In this document: in pieces, positions 1-6,680 of the stretch | How the letters are laid out: each line of letters starts with the position of its first letter | Numbering within the stretch: the stretch's first letter is position 1 | Assembly: GCA_038744645.1 (NCBI GenBank) | Contig: JBCDMA010000111.1 | Location: 1-11,705 of the forward strand | DNA from: Glaciecola sp038744645 | GTDB lineage: Bacteria > Pseudomonadota > Gammaproteobacteria > Enterobacterales > Alteromonadaceae | Length of the DNA stretch: 11,705 nt | Direction of reading: 5' to 3' | Made by a program: the position numbers and the translations under genes | Notes under the pieces: model-generated | Seen by the model: the letters and a program-made list of their open reading frames with translations, nothing else | Told to the model about the DNA's origin: nothing | Databases searched by the model: none

Positions 1-49
1 ATTTATCCACTCCTTTATGCTGAACAACATACTGAGTAATAACAGCCAT
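1..49 (-). CDS. yebG: YebG-like DNA damage-inducible protein, N-terminal fragment
   Basis: Only the first 16 codons lie in the window; the gene continues past the left edge. The visible N-terminus reads MAVITQYVVQHKGVDK. It matches the start of the small SOS-induced YebG family (E. coli begins MAVEVKYVVIREGEEK), with the same spacing of MAV, the YVV strand and the following Gly-x-x-Lys. YebG is a small cytoplasmic protein of unknown biochemical role, known in E. coli as a LexA-regulated, damage-inducible gene. The ATG is preceded by a weak GAGAA ribosome-binding stretch. The identification rests on few residues but is strongly supported by the LexA operator 41 bp upstream. The remainder cannot be judged. 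Confidence 0.8.
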   Translation of the reverse strand, partial: MAVITQYVVQHKGVDK

Positions 50-90
50 AGCGTTCTCTATTTTTTTTACATACCGCAACTATACATAAA

Positions 91-110
91 TACTGTGGAT
101 TTAGACAGTG
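91..110 (-). promoter_or_regulatory. LexA (SOS) operator upstream of yebG
   Basis: The site contains CTGT-N8-ACAG (93-108), the invariant core of the gammaproteobacterial LexA box. Read on the minus strand, the full 20-mer is CACTGTCTAAATCCACAGTA, close to the consensus TACTGTATATATATACAGTA. It lies 41 bp upstream of the yebG start codon, where it could overlap the promoter. The divergent gene starting at 337 is about 227 bp away and is a less likely target. Confidence 0.87.
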
Positions 111-113
111 TTA

Positions 114-137
114 TTGTCCTAATTCTACTAAGGACAA
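114..137. repeat. Perfect 7-bp inverted repeat with 10-nt spacer in the yebG/regulator divergent region
   Basis: TTGTCCT (114-120) and AGGACAA (131-137) are exact reverse complements separated by 10 AT-rich bases. The centre-to-centre arm spacing of 17 bp would put both halves on roughly the same helix face, which suits a dimeric regulator, though it could also form a small hairpin. It sits immediately next to the LexA box and some 200 bp upstream of the regulator at 337. I do not recognise it as a site for a named factor. The rest of 138-336 shows no gene and no convincing promoter; TTGATG at 267 with TATGTC at 291 is the best weak candidate. Confidence 0.45.
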
Positions 138-336
138 CCTCCATCGGTTTATTGGGCAATTGTGGGATTTAATCGTCCAATCTCGACAAACGGGCAACTA
201 GATTCAGGATTAAAAAAAGTATGCTCCCATAGTTCTATTTATTCTAACTCCAAGTTTATTGTACAGTTGATGGAATTTCAGTACCGACAGTATGTCCCCC
301 GGTAAGTTGTTTGAGAAGTAGTGTAGGATTAGTAGT

Positions 337-2013
337 ATGCTCTCAACTTGGGTCCTCGTGGCCATTGTATTTGTGATTCTAATAAGCGCAGTCTATTTTT
401 TTAAACGCTGGTCATTGTGGCTTAAATTGGACACAAAATCCGCAACCATCCATGCCAAAAAAACAGAAATATCATCTCATTATGCTCCGGCATCACCGCA
501 AACAATTAAGCAACTAGAATCCGTTTTATACAATCTGACACATTCACAACGCTATTTATTCGGTGAAGGTAACAACAGACAAAAGTTCCTCCGCGCATTT
601 CGAACAGAATTAGCTGAATTAGAAAACTTAAAAAACAAGCTTTTGTCTAATGATGGTCAAACAGAGTGGCAAGGCCTGATAAGCGATGACGTCAATAGTG
701 AGGATACTAAGAGTGCTAAAATAGAGGAACGCAATAGCGCAAGTTTACTGCAGGCATTAAGCGAGCTAACACCAATGATGGAAAAACTCGCTGAAGAGCG
801 ACAATGCAAATTATCTTGGCTTGGCCAACCCGATATTGATGTCTCAATGCCACCTAAATTCTTCGTAAAAATGCTTCGGAAGCTTATTGTTAACGCGCTT
901 GCGCATAATCCATCAAATAACGAAATTTACGTTCAGTTCTCCAGTGATAACGCATTTTTGTATGTCAGTGTGATAGATTTTGGTGACGGGATCGCGCAAG
1001 AAACCGTTCAAAAAATATTTGACAAGAGTGTTAATCGGTATCCAAAAGGGCGCCGTCAAACTGACATCTTGAGTCACATTGACCTATCGCTCATCCAATC
1101 AGTGTTAAAACAGCTAGGTGGTGATTTAAGCTTTCACAGTGCATTGCAATTCGGTACCCGCGTCAATGTATCGATACCTCTGGCAGAACGCAATCAATGC
1201 GAGCGTTCCCCTAAGGAAGTAGCAAGTTCAGAGGCAAATCTGCATTCAGATATTTTGTATCTTGGTGGTGAATCGGAATTTGAATCAAAACTAATAAAAT
1301 GTATACAGCAAAAATATCGCATGCAAAAACTGCCATCGTCGGAACAGCTCGTGTCATTAACGCTCGACAAAGTCCCCAAAGTTATTATCAGTAGCGGCTA
1401 TGCACAGAGTTGCGAATTATTGGGCTTAATGAAAACAATAGACTATCTGCACAACGTCTCAAACATAAGCGTGCTTTGCATCACTGAGCCATTATCGAAC
1501 GAGCAGCGTTGTCATTTGTTTGAAAACGAAATTCGGCAACTCTTGGAATTACCAGTCACTATGTCGGCAATCGAACTGGTTGTAGAGAACATGCTTCGAG
1601 ACCAGAAAAGAGAAGAATTTCGAGTTGCGGAAGCCATTGCAGATTACACATTGGCGCAAGTGGAGGAGGAATTACAAGACGATTTCGTCGATGTTTTCGA
1701 ACAAAAGTTTTTGCAATGCATTGAAGACAATTATGCTGAACCTGCGTTTTCGCAGGAAGACTGCGCAAATCAACTATTTATGAGTACGCGAAATCTTCAG
1801 CGGAAAATCAGTTCGCATTTGGGCAGTACTTTCAGGGACAGCTTAAAGCGTTACAGAGTGGAAAAAGCGAAAGAATTAATAATGCAAGGAGAGACGGTTA
1901 CAAACGCAGGGTTGATGGTTGGTTTTTCAACGCCATCCTATTTTGCCAAGTGTTTTAAGGCAGAATTTGGGTTCGTACCTTCCATGTTAAGCCGTCGCGT
2001 AGGGCAAGGATAA
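337..2013 (+). CDS. Membrane-anchored pseudo-hybrid regulator: degenerate histidine kinase core, pseudo-receiver, AraC-type DNA-binding domain
   Basis: The ATG at 337 has AGGA 8 nt upstream and directly precedes a transmembrane helix (residues 4-23), with the bulk predicted in the cytoplasm. A helical DHp-like region follows. Its RAFRTEL (86-92) aligns with the HisKA H-box HEFRTPL, but the phospho-acceptor His is Arg86. A HATPase fold spans about 170-283. It has an N-box with Asn186, a G1 motif DFGDGI (214-219), an F-box around IFDK (227-230), no glycines where the G2 box should be (246-252), and LGG (260-262). Residues 305-420 resemble a receiver with its DD pair replaced by Gly310-Gly311, the phospho-Asp by Ser353 and the Lys by Leu405. 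The C-terminus (about 452-556) is a normal AraC-type double helix-turn-helix, with GFSTPSYFAKCFKAEFG at 529-545. The order matches the inner part of hybrid two-component systems without their periplasmic sensor. I infer a membrane-tethered transcription regulator that does not use phosphotransfer. The target is unknown. Confidence 0.82.
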   Translation: MLSTWVLVAIVFVILISAVYFFKRWSLWLKLDTKSATIHAKKTEISSHYAPASPQTIKQLESVLYNLTHSQRYLFGEGNNRQKFLRAFRTELAELENLKNKLLSNDGQTEWQGLISDDVNSEDTKSAKIEERNSASLLQALSELTPMMEKLAEERQCKLSWLGQPDIDVSMPPKFFVKMLRKLIVNALAHNPSNNEIYVQFSSDNAFLYVSVIDFGDGIAQETVQKIFDKSVNRYPKGRRQTDILSHIDLSLIQSVLKQLGGDLSFHSALQFGTRVNVSIPLAERNQCERSPKEVASSEANLHSDILYLGGESEFESKLIKCIQQKYRMQKLPSSEQLVSLTLDKVPKVIISSGYAQSCELLGLMKTIDYLHNVSNISVLCITEPLSNEQRCHLFENEIRQLLELPVTMSAIELVVENMLRDQKREEFRVAEAIADYTLAQVEEELQDDFVDVFEQKFLQCIEDNYAEPAFSQEDCANQLFMSTRNLQRKISSHLGSTFRDSLKRYRVEKAKELIMQGETVTNAGLMVGFSTPSYFAKCFKAEFGFVPSMLSRRVGQG

Positions 2014-2045
2014 ACTTCGTTTTAAAGCAAAAAAAACTATTTCTA

Positions 2046-4265
2046 TCAGTCGTGCCCACTAAGGATTTGCACTTGGAAGATGTCGGTATCGCCTTTTATC
2101 ACTTTTTGAACCGCGTCTTGCACCAACGTGCGCATACCATCTGTCATCGCCTGTTTTTTGAGTTCGGATACAGACGCTTCTTTGTAAACTAACGCCCTTA
2201 ACTCATTGGTCATCTCCAGTAATTCATGCGCACCCGTTCTGCCCTTATAGCCAGTATTTCCGCACTCTTCACAACCTTTTCCTCGATGAAGTGTAACGTT
2301 TTCGTCAATCCCTAACTCATCGAACCATTCTTCTCCATACTGACGTTTTAAAAACTTATAGTCGTCTTCACTGGCTTTATAGGGTTCTTTGCAATTTGGG
2401 CACAACGTCCTCATGAGGCGTTGAGCGAGTATGCCAACACAGGCATCTGAGAAGTTTACTGGGTCAAGTCCGAGATCTAATAAACGGGTAATGGTTTCAG
2501 GTGCCGAGTTAGTATGCAGAGTGGATAACACCAAGTGACCCGTAAGGGATGCTTCAATGCCGGCATGCGCTGTTTCCTTGTCTCGCATTTCACCGATGAG
2601 AATGATATCGGGATCTGCACGCAAAAACGCGCGAAGTGCTGCTGCAAAATTAAAGCCTATTTTGGGTGTCACTTGCACTTGCTGCAAGCCAGGTTGTGTG
2701 ATCTCGACGGGATCTTCGGCCGTCCAGATTTTTCGCTCGGGCGTGTTTAGATGTCCCAATACTGCGTGTAGCGTTGTTGTCTTTCCTGAACCCGTTGGCC
2801 CAACGACCAGCAAAATACCGTGCGGTTTTTTGATCATGCCATTCAATCGATTAAGATTACTGTCCATCAAATTCATTTTTTCTAACGGCATAGCGCCGCC
2901 AGTCGCCAGAATACGCATTACTGCGCCTTCACCTGCAACGGTGGGGATGGTCGCAACGCGCACTTCGACCGTCTGGCCAGCCACTCGAAACGCAAGTTTA
3001 CCGTCTTGCGGAACGCGTTTTTCCGCAATATTTAAGCCGGAAAGGATCTTGATCCTCGCAATTGCTGCGCTGTGATGGCGCGCAGGAATTTGCGTTACAT
3101 CGCGAATAATGCCGTCGATGCGCATTCTCACTTTTGTGGGACCTGATTTTTCTGGATCAACATGTATATCGGACGCATTCCAACGTTTTGCATCTTGTAA
3201 AATCTTGTTGACTAACTTTACGATAGCAGGTGTATCTTCTTCGCCTGGTTCGTGTTCCTTTTCATCATCAACCATGATGCTCTCATAGTCCATGAGCTCG
3301 TCAATTTCTTCTTGTTCCTCCTCCTCTTTATCTGCACCAACACCCAAATATTTTAGAATGTTATTGGGTAGACTGACGGCAATTTCATAGTTGTCAATGC
3401 CAAGCGCACTCTCAATTTCCATCAACAATTCTGAGTTATTCGGCTCTAACATTAAAACGATTGGATTGCCGCGAACATCAGAAACGACAGCGATGAAATT
3501 GCGCTTCAAATAAGATTTGTTCATTTTGCTATTGCCTTGATGAAGATAGAAATCCTCTGGCGAATAGTTTATGTACGGTACTTGATAATAGATGGACAGC
3601 GCTTCACCTACTGCATCTTCTGGAACTCGGTATTCACCCATGATTCTTTGCACAATCGTGCGTTGATCGTTCGATTCGCTAATTTCGTCTATTGTACTCT
3701 GCGAAATTTGACCATTAAGAATAAGAAAATCAAAGGGGTGTTTTGTGCCGCCCAGCTCATAGCGAAACTTATTGGCAAGCAACTCAGCGACTTTTATTGC
3801 TAATGTATGGTCACGTTGATCAAAGGAGCCATTGTTCTTATTGATTATTTGCATAACACCCATCAGTAGTCCAGCACGTATAATGGGCACGCAAAGTATG
3901 CTGGTGGTTTTGAAATTTGTCGCTAAATCGTATTTTTTATCAAAACGTAGCCTGAAGTGTATAGACCTTAACTGCTCTTCATCGTACGCATCATCGATCA
4001 TAACTGGCTGTTGCGCCATTGCAACATAGCCAGCTACTGATTGGGGGCTAATGGGTACTTTGATGATATTGACTTCTTTTCCTGTTTTAAATCGAGCAAC
4101 AAGATCTTGGTGCTGTCTTCGACGCTGAAACAAGGACATTCGCGATGCATCAAAGGCTTTAAGAATGAGTTTTTCAACTTGACGATAGGAACGCCCTAGG
4201 CCTTGTACTGCATCTAGTTGCTTTGAAAGCTCAGTTAATTTGTCATAAGGCGTTTGATCGAGCAT
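2046..4265 (-). CDS. GspE/PilB-family secretion or pilus-type ATPase with N-terminal GAF domain
   Basis: A 739-residue protein, longer than typical GspE (about 500) because of extra N-terminal modules. Residues about 20-170 form a GAF domain ending in NKNNGSF-DQRDH (142-153), which fits four of the five residues of the NKFDE motif. Residues 177-308 look like the GspE/MshE N-terminal domain, but the RLG motif for cyclic-di-GMP is not evident. A very acidic linker (313-344) leads to the ATPase: Walker A GPTGSGKT (489-496, Lys495), Asp box WTAEDP (514-519), Walker B ILIGE (555-559), HTNS (584-587), and a four-Cys zinc site (CPNC 622-625, CEEC 665-668). Family members are hexameric motors for type II secretion or type IV pilus assembly. 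No other such genes are nearby, so its machine is unknown. The start ATG has only a distant GGAA ribosome-binding stretch. It converges on the regulator gene with 32 bp between stops. Confidence 0.9.
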   Translation of the reverse strand: MLDQTPYDKLTELSKQLDAVQGLGRSYRQVEKLILKAFDASRMSLFQRRRQHQDLVARFKTGKEVNIIKVPISPQSVAGYVAMAQQPVMIDDAYDEEQLRSIHFRLRFDKKYDLATNFKTTSILCVPIIRAGLLMGVMQIINKNNGSFDQRDHTLAIKVAELLANKFRYELGGTKHPFDFLILNGQISQSTIDEISESNDQRTIVQRIMGEYRVPEDAVGEALSIYYQVPYINYSPEDFYLHQGNSKMNKSYLKRNFIAVVSDVRGNPIVLMLEPNNSELLMEIESALGIDNYEIAVSLPNNILKYLGVGADKEEEEQEEIDELMDYESIMVDDEKEHEPGEEDTPAIVKLVNKILQDAKRWNASDIHVDPEKSGPTKVRMRIDGIIRDVTQIPARHHSAAIARIKILSGLNIAEKRVPQDGKLAFRVAGQTVEVRVATIPTVAGEGAVMRILATGGAMPLEKMNLMDSNLNRLNGMIKKPHGILLVVGPTGSGKTTTLHAVLGHLNTPERKIWTAEDPVEITQPGLQQVQVTPKIGFNFAAALRAFLRADPDIILIGEMRDKETAHAGIEASLTGHLVLSTLHTNSAPETITRLLDLGLDPVNFSDACVGILAQRLMRTLCPNCKEPYKASEDDYKFLKRQYGEEWFDELGIDENVTLHRGKGCEECGNTGYKGRTGAHELLEMTNELRALVYKEASVSELKKQAMTDGMRTLVQDAVQKVIKGDTDIFQVQILSGHD

Positions 4266-4518
4266 ATAAAATTAGATTCCGATTAAATATCCAATACACT
4301 ATTATCAGCAAGATTCATCTGGGAGATAGCTGAGCGTTAGTACGTAATTGTTGAGTTATGTCAGGTTGATATTCCCTAACATGTGCTCTTCCACTTAATT
4401 TGATTAATATTTGTATCGACCTGAATTTGAATTGATTGAATCAATAGTCGAGTATCTAGTCGGATGACGTTTACTTCCGGATAACTACCAATATAAACAG
4501 GGCAACCGCTTTTTTATG
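4266..4518. other. Non-coding divergent spacer between the gspE-like gene and the S10 promoter
   Basis: About 250 AT-rich bases without a credible open reading frame, tRNA or known RNA. It must contain the promoter of the minus-strand ATPase gene. The best minus-strand candidate (TTTAAT at 4282-4287 with TTGCTG at 4306-4311) is weak and would leave almost no leader, so I do not call it. The right half is AT-rich and ends at the strong S10 promoter, so it may serve as an upstream activating region. It contains one exact palindrome, listed separately. Confidence 0.6.
4431..4445. repeat. 15-bp palindrome ATTGATT-G-AATCAAT upstream of the S10 promoter
   Basis: The two 7-bp arms are exact reverse complements around a single central G. 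The site lies about 74 bp upstream of the -35 box of the S10 promoter and about 165 bp upstream of the divergent ATPase gene, so it could serve either. It is AT-rich, which raises the odds of chance occurrence. I cannot match it to a named regulator; a Fis site would need G and C at its ends in a different register. Confidence 0.4.
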
Positions 4519-4546
4519 TTGACTATAGGGGTAGGGGCTGTATAAT
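4519..4546 (+). promoter_or_regulatory. Sigma-70 promoter of the S10 operon, with GC-rich discriminator
   Basis: TTGACT (4519-4524), a 16-bp spacer and a perfect TATAAT (4541-4546). The bases after the -10 box read ACGCCGCC, a GC-rich discriminator of the kind known to make ribosomal promoters sensitive to ppGpp and DksA. The start site is inferred at about 4552-4555, leaving a leader of about 225 nt before rpsJ. It is the only strong promoter I see ahead of the eleven-gene operon. Confidence 0.85.
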
Positions 4547-4552
4547 ACGCCG

Positions 4553-4779
4553 CCACTAAGCAATGCAGTTGATGTCTTGCTTGCGTCAAAATGGCAATAA
4601 TCTCCAAAAGAAACGGTTAGTTTCTGCGGTGTTTTAAAATGATAAAAGCGCCTTTTTGACCTTACAGAGCCCCGATTTGGGGTCAGTGATTATTAGCGCA
4701 TCTTTTCATCTTAGCCCTATAGTGGGGTACAAAAGAGTGAGAAGGTGATTTTTTTGTTCTTTCGATTGGAGCTTAATCG
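4553..4779 (+). promoter_or_regulatory. S10 operon mRNA leader, candidate L4-responsive attenuator region
   Basis: The leader contains no open reading frame but several successive hairpins. These are TTGATG/CGTCAA (4569-4574 with 4584-4589, one G-U), AGAAAC/GTTTCT (4609-4614 with 4620-4625, loop of 5), a terminator-like hairpin at 4628-4652, and TGACC/GGTCA (4657-4661 with 4681-4685) overlapping CCCC/GGGG (4670-4673 with 4679-4682). In E. coli the S10 leader binds ribosomal protein L4, the product of the third gene, which causes premature termination and blocks translation. Length, position and hairpin series fit that role; homology to the E. coli structure is inferred. The rpsJ ribosome-binding site GGAG is at 4768-4771. 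Confidence 0.65.
4628..4657 (+). terminator. Candidate attenuator hairpin with U-run in the S10 leader
   Basis: GGTGTTTT (4628-4635) pairs with AAAAGCGCC (4644-4652) with one bulged G and one G-U pair, followed at once by five T (4653-4657). It resembles a weak intrinsic terminator about 100 nt into the transcript. It cannot be fully efficient, because the operon lies downstream. The next hairpin starts inside its U-run at 4657. This suits regulated pausing or termination, with L4 as the expected effector. Confidence 0.55.
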
Positions 4780-5091
4780 ATGGCTAATCAAAGAATTCGT
4801 ATTCGTCTTAAAGCATTCGATCACAAGTTGATCGATCAGTCTACGGCTGAAATTGTGGATACTGCGAAACGAACAGGCGCTCAGGTAAGTGGTCCTATCC
4901 CATTACCAACGCGCAAAGAACGTTACACTGTATTAATATCTCCGCACGTCAATAAGGACGCGCGGGATCAATACGAAATACGCACGCACAAGCGTCTCGT
5001 AGACATTATTGAACCAACAGACAAAACAGTCGATGCTCTAATGAGATTAGACTTGGCTGCCGGTGTTGATGTTCAAATCAGCCTAGGCTAA
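4780..5091 (+). CDS. rpsJ: 30S ribosomal protein S10 (NusE)
   Basis: 103 residues, the standard length, near-identical in pattern to E. coli S10 from MANQRIRIRLKAFDHKLID to the end. It belongs to the head of the small subunit. As NusE it also joins NusB in antitermination complexes and can bridge NusG to the leading ribosome. The long loop around residues 46-58 (RKERYTVLISPHV) that reaches into the ribosome is present. The ATG has GGAG 8 nt upstream. It is the first gene of the operon and follows the structured leader, so its translation would be the direct target of L4 autocontrol. Confidence 0.99.
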   Translation: MANQRIRIRLKAFDHKLIDQSTAEIVDTAKRTGAQVSGPIPLPTRKERYTVLISPHVNKDARDQYEIRTHKRLVDIIEPTDKTVDALMRLDLAAGVDVQISLG

Positions 5092-5108
5092 GAGAGAGGG
5101 TAATAACT

Positions 5109-5747
5109 ATGTCAATTGGTCTAGTTGGACGTAAAGTAGGTATGACGCGTATCTTCACCGAAGATGGTGTATCAATCCCAGTGACGGTTATTGAGGCGAC
5201 CCCTAATCGCGTTACACAGTTGCGCACTGATGAAGCAGATGGTTATCGCGCTTTACAAGTAACTGCAGGCACTAAAAAGGCTAACCGTGTCAATAAAGCG
5301 CAAGCAGGTCATTTCGCTAAAGCAGGCGTCGAAGCCGGTCGCGGTTTATGGGAATTCCGTCTTCAAGACGATGAAGGTACCGACATCGAAGTGGGTAGCG
5401 AGATCACTGTTGAGATTTTCAACGACACTAAAAAGGTTGATGTCGCAGGAACATCTAAAGGTAAAGGGTTTGCTGGAGCTATCAAACGTTGGAACTTCAG
5501 TTCACAACGAATGACTCACGGTAACTCCATATCGCACCGTGCTCCAGGCTCAATCGGTCAAAACCAATCACCTGGTAAAGTATTCAAAGGCAAAAAAATG
5601 GCTGGTCAGCTTGGTAACAAACGCGTGACCACGCAGTCTTTAGAGCTAGTTAAAGTGGATGCTGAAAATAACTTGCTACTTATCAAAGGTGCAGTGCCAG
5701 GTGCTACAGGCAGCGACGTCGTCGTTAAGCCTGCAGTTAAAGCATAA
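5109..5747 (+). CDS. rplC: 50S ribosomal protein L3
   Basis: 212 residues, against 209 in E. coli. L3 is an early assembly protein of the large subunit; its extended loop reaches the peptidyl transferase centre. The loop HGNSISHRAPGSIGQNQSPG (137-156) contains Gln151, which corresponds to E. coli Gln150, the residue methylated by PrmB. The C-terminal GAVPGATGSDVVVKPAVKA matches the family almost exactly. GAGAGGG 8 nt ahead of the ATG is the ribosome-binding site. It follows rpsJ by 17 bp and is cotranscribed with it. Confidence 0.99.
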   Translation: MSIGLVGRKVGMTRIFTEDGVSIPVTVIEATPNRVTQLRTDEADGYRALQVTAGTKKANRVNKAQAGHFAKAGVEAGRGLWEFRLQDDEGTDIEVGSEITVEIFNDTKKVDVAGTSKGKGFAGAIKRWNFSSQRMTHGNSISHRAPGSIGQNQSPGKVFKGKKMAGQLGNKRVTTQSLELVKVDAENNLLLIKGAVPGATGSDVVVKPAVKA

Positions 5748-5764
5748 CGTTTAGGAGTGTCATT

Positions 5765-6370
5765 ATGGAATTAACAGTAAAAGACGCAAACAGCGCGCTT
5801 GAAGTATCCGATGCCACTTTTGGACGTGAGTTTAATGAAGCGTTGGTTCACCAAGTTGTAGTTGCATATTCAGCAGGTGGTCGCCAAGGGTCGAAAGCAC
5901 AAAAAACACGTTCTGAAGTGCGTGGTGGCGGTAAAAAGCCATGGCGTCAAAAAGGTACAGGTCGCGCAAGAGCGGGTACCATCAGAAGCCCCATTTGGGT
6001 TGGTGGAGGCCGCGCATTTGCAGCTAAACCAAGAAGCTTCGAGCAAAAAGTTAACAGAAAGATGTATCGCGGTGCGATCAAAAGCATCCTGTCCGAATTG
6101 GTAAGGCAGGACAGGCTTATTGTTGTCGAGAAATTCGGCGTCGAAGCACCAAAGACGAAAGAGTTGCTTTCTAAACTCGGCGAATTGGAACTCAACGATG
6201 TGTTAATTGTGACAACTGAGGTAGATGAAAACTTGTACTTGTCATCGCGCAACCTTTATAAGGTTGACGTAAGGGATGTACAAGGTATAGATCCAGTAAG
6301 TTTAATCGCATTCGAAAAAGTATTAATGACAGCTGATGCCGTCAAAAAGCTTGAGGAGTCATTGGCATGA
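5765..6370 (+). CDS. rplD: 50S ribosomal protein L4, expected autoregulator of the S10 operon
   Basis: 201 residues, the same length as E. coli L4. The globular domain sits on the outside of the large subunit, and a long arm (about 40-95) lines the exit tunnel. In the arm, KKPWRQKGTGRARAG (57-71) keeps Gln62 and Lys63; changes at Lys63 cause macrolide resistance in E. coli, so this copy looks wild-type. In enterobacteria free L4 represses its own operon through the mRNA leader. AGGAG lies 7 nt before the ATG. The stop TGA overlaps the rplW start in ATGA, indicating translational coupling. Confidence 0.99.
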   Translation: MELTVKDANSALEVSDATFGREFNEALVHQVVVAYSAGGRQGSKAQKTRSEVRGGGKKPWRQKGTGRARAGTIRSPIWVGGGRAFAAKPRSFEQKVNRKMYRGAIKSILSELVRQDRLIVVEKFGVEAPKTKELLSKLGELELNDVLIVTTEVDENLYLSSRNLYKVDVRDVQGIDPVSLIAFEKVLMTADAVKKLEESLA

Positions 6371-6669
6371 ATGAAGAACGTTTATTAAAAGTGCTATTGG
6401 CACCACACGTGTCTGAAAAATCAACAATGGCCGCTGAAAACGGTAATTCATTTGTTTTCAAAGTCGCGACAGATGCAAACAAGGCTGAAATTAAGGCAGC
6501 GGTTGAAAAACTGTTTGAAGTTGAAGTTGAAGCAGTTCGCACTGTCAACTGCAAAGGTAAAGTAAAACGTCACGGCTTAAAAGTGGGCAAACGTAGCGAT
6601 TGGAAAAAGGCTTACGTGTTACTCAAAGAAGGCCAAGACATCGACTTTGTCGGCGCAGCTGCAGAGTAA
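6367..6669 (+). CDS. rplW: 50S ribosomal protein L23
   Basis: 100 residues, the standard length. L23 lies at the tunnel exit and is the docking point for trigger factor and the signal recognition particle. Glu18 in HVSEKS (15-20), the key trigger-factor contact in E. coli, is conserved. The central VEKLFEVEVEAVRTVNCKGK and the RSDWKKAYVLLKEG stretch match the family. Its ATG overlaps the rplD stop by 4 nt, so it is probably translated by coupling. Confidence 0.99.
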   Translation: MNEERLLKVLLAPHVSEKSTMAAENGNSFVFKVATDANKAEIKAAVEKLFEVEVEAVRTVNCKGKVKRHGLKVGKRSDWKKAYVLLKEGQDIDFVGAAAE

Positions 6670-6680
6670 GGAGTAAAGAG

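Noticed and set aside
2014..2045. Possible bidirectional terminator between the convergent regulator and ATPase genes
   Set aside because: There is an A/T run but no G/C-containing stem; only GTTTT/AAAAC could pair, too weak to call.
2557..3075. 172-residue open frame antisense to the ATPase gene
   Set aside because: It is the mirror of a conserved ATPase coding region, with no ribosome-binding site and Cys/Pro/Ser-rich composition typical of shadow frames.
4747..4756. T-run just before rpsJ as a second attenuator
   Set aside because: The nearest hairpin (around 4713-4728) has a mismatch and is about 20 nt away from the T-run, so it does not form an intrinsic terminator.
6600..6680. In-frame upstream ATG that would lengthen L2 by 27 residues
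   Set aside because: It lies inside rplW in another frame, the extra residues are not L2-like, and ATG 6681 has an AGGAG at the right distance and matches the family N-terminus.
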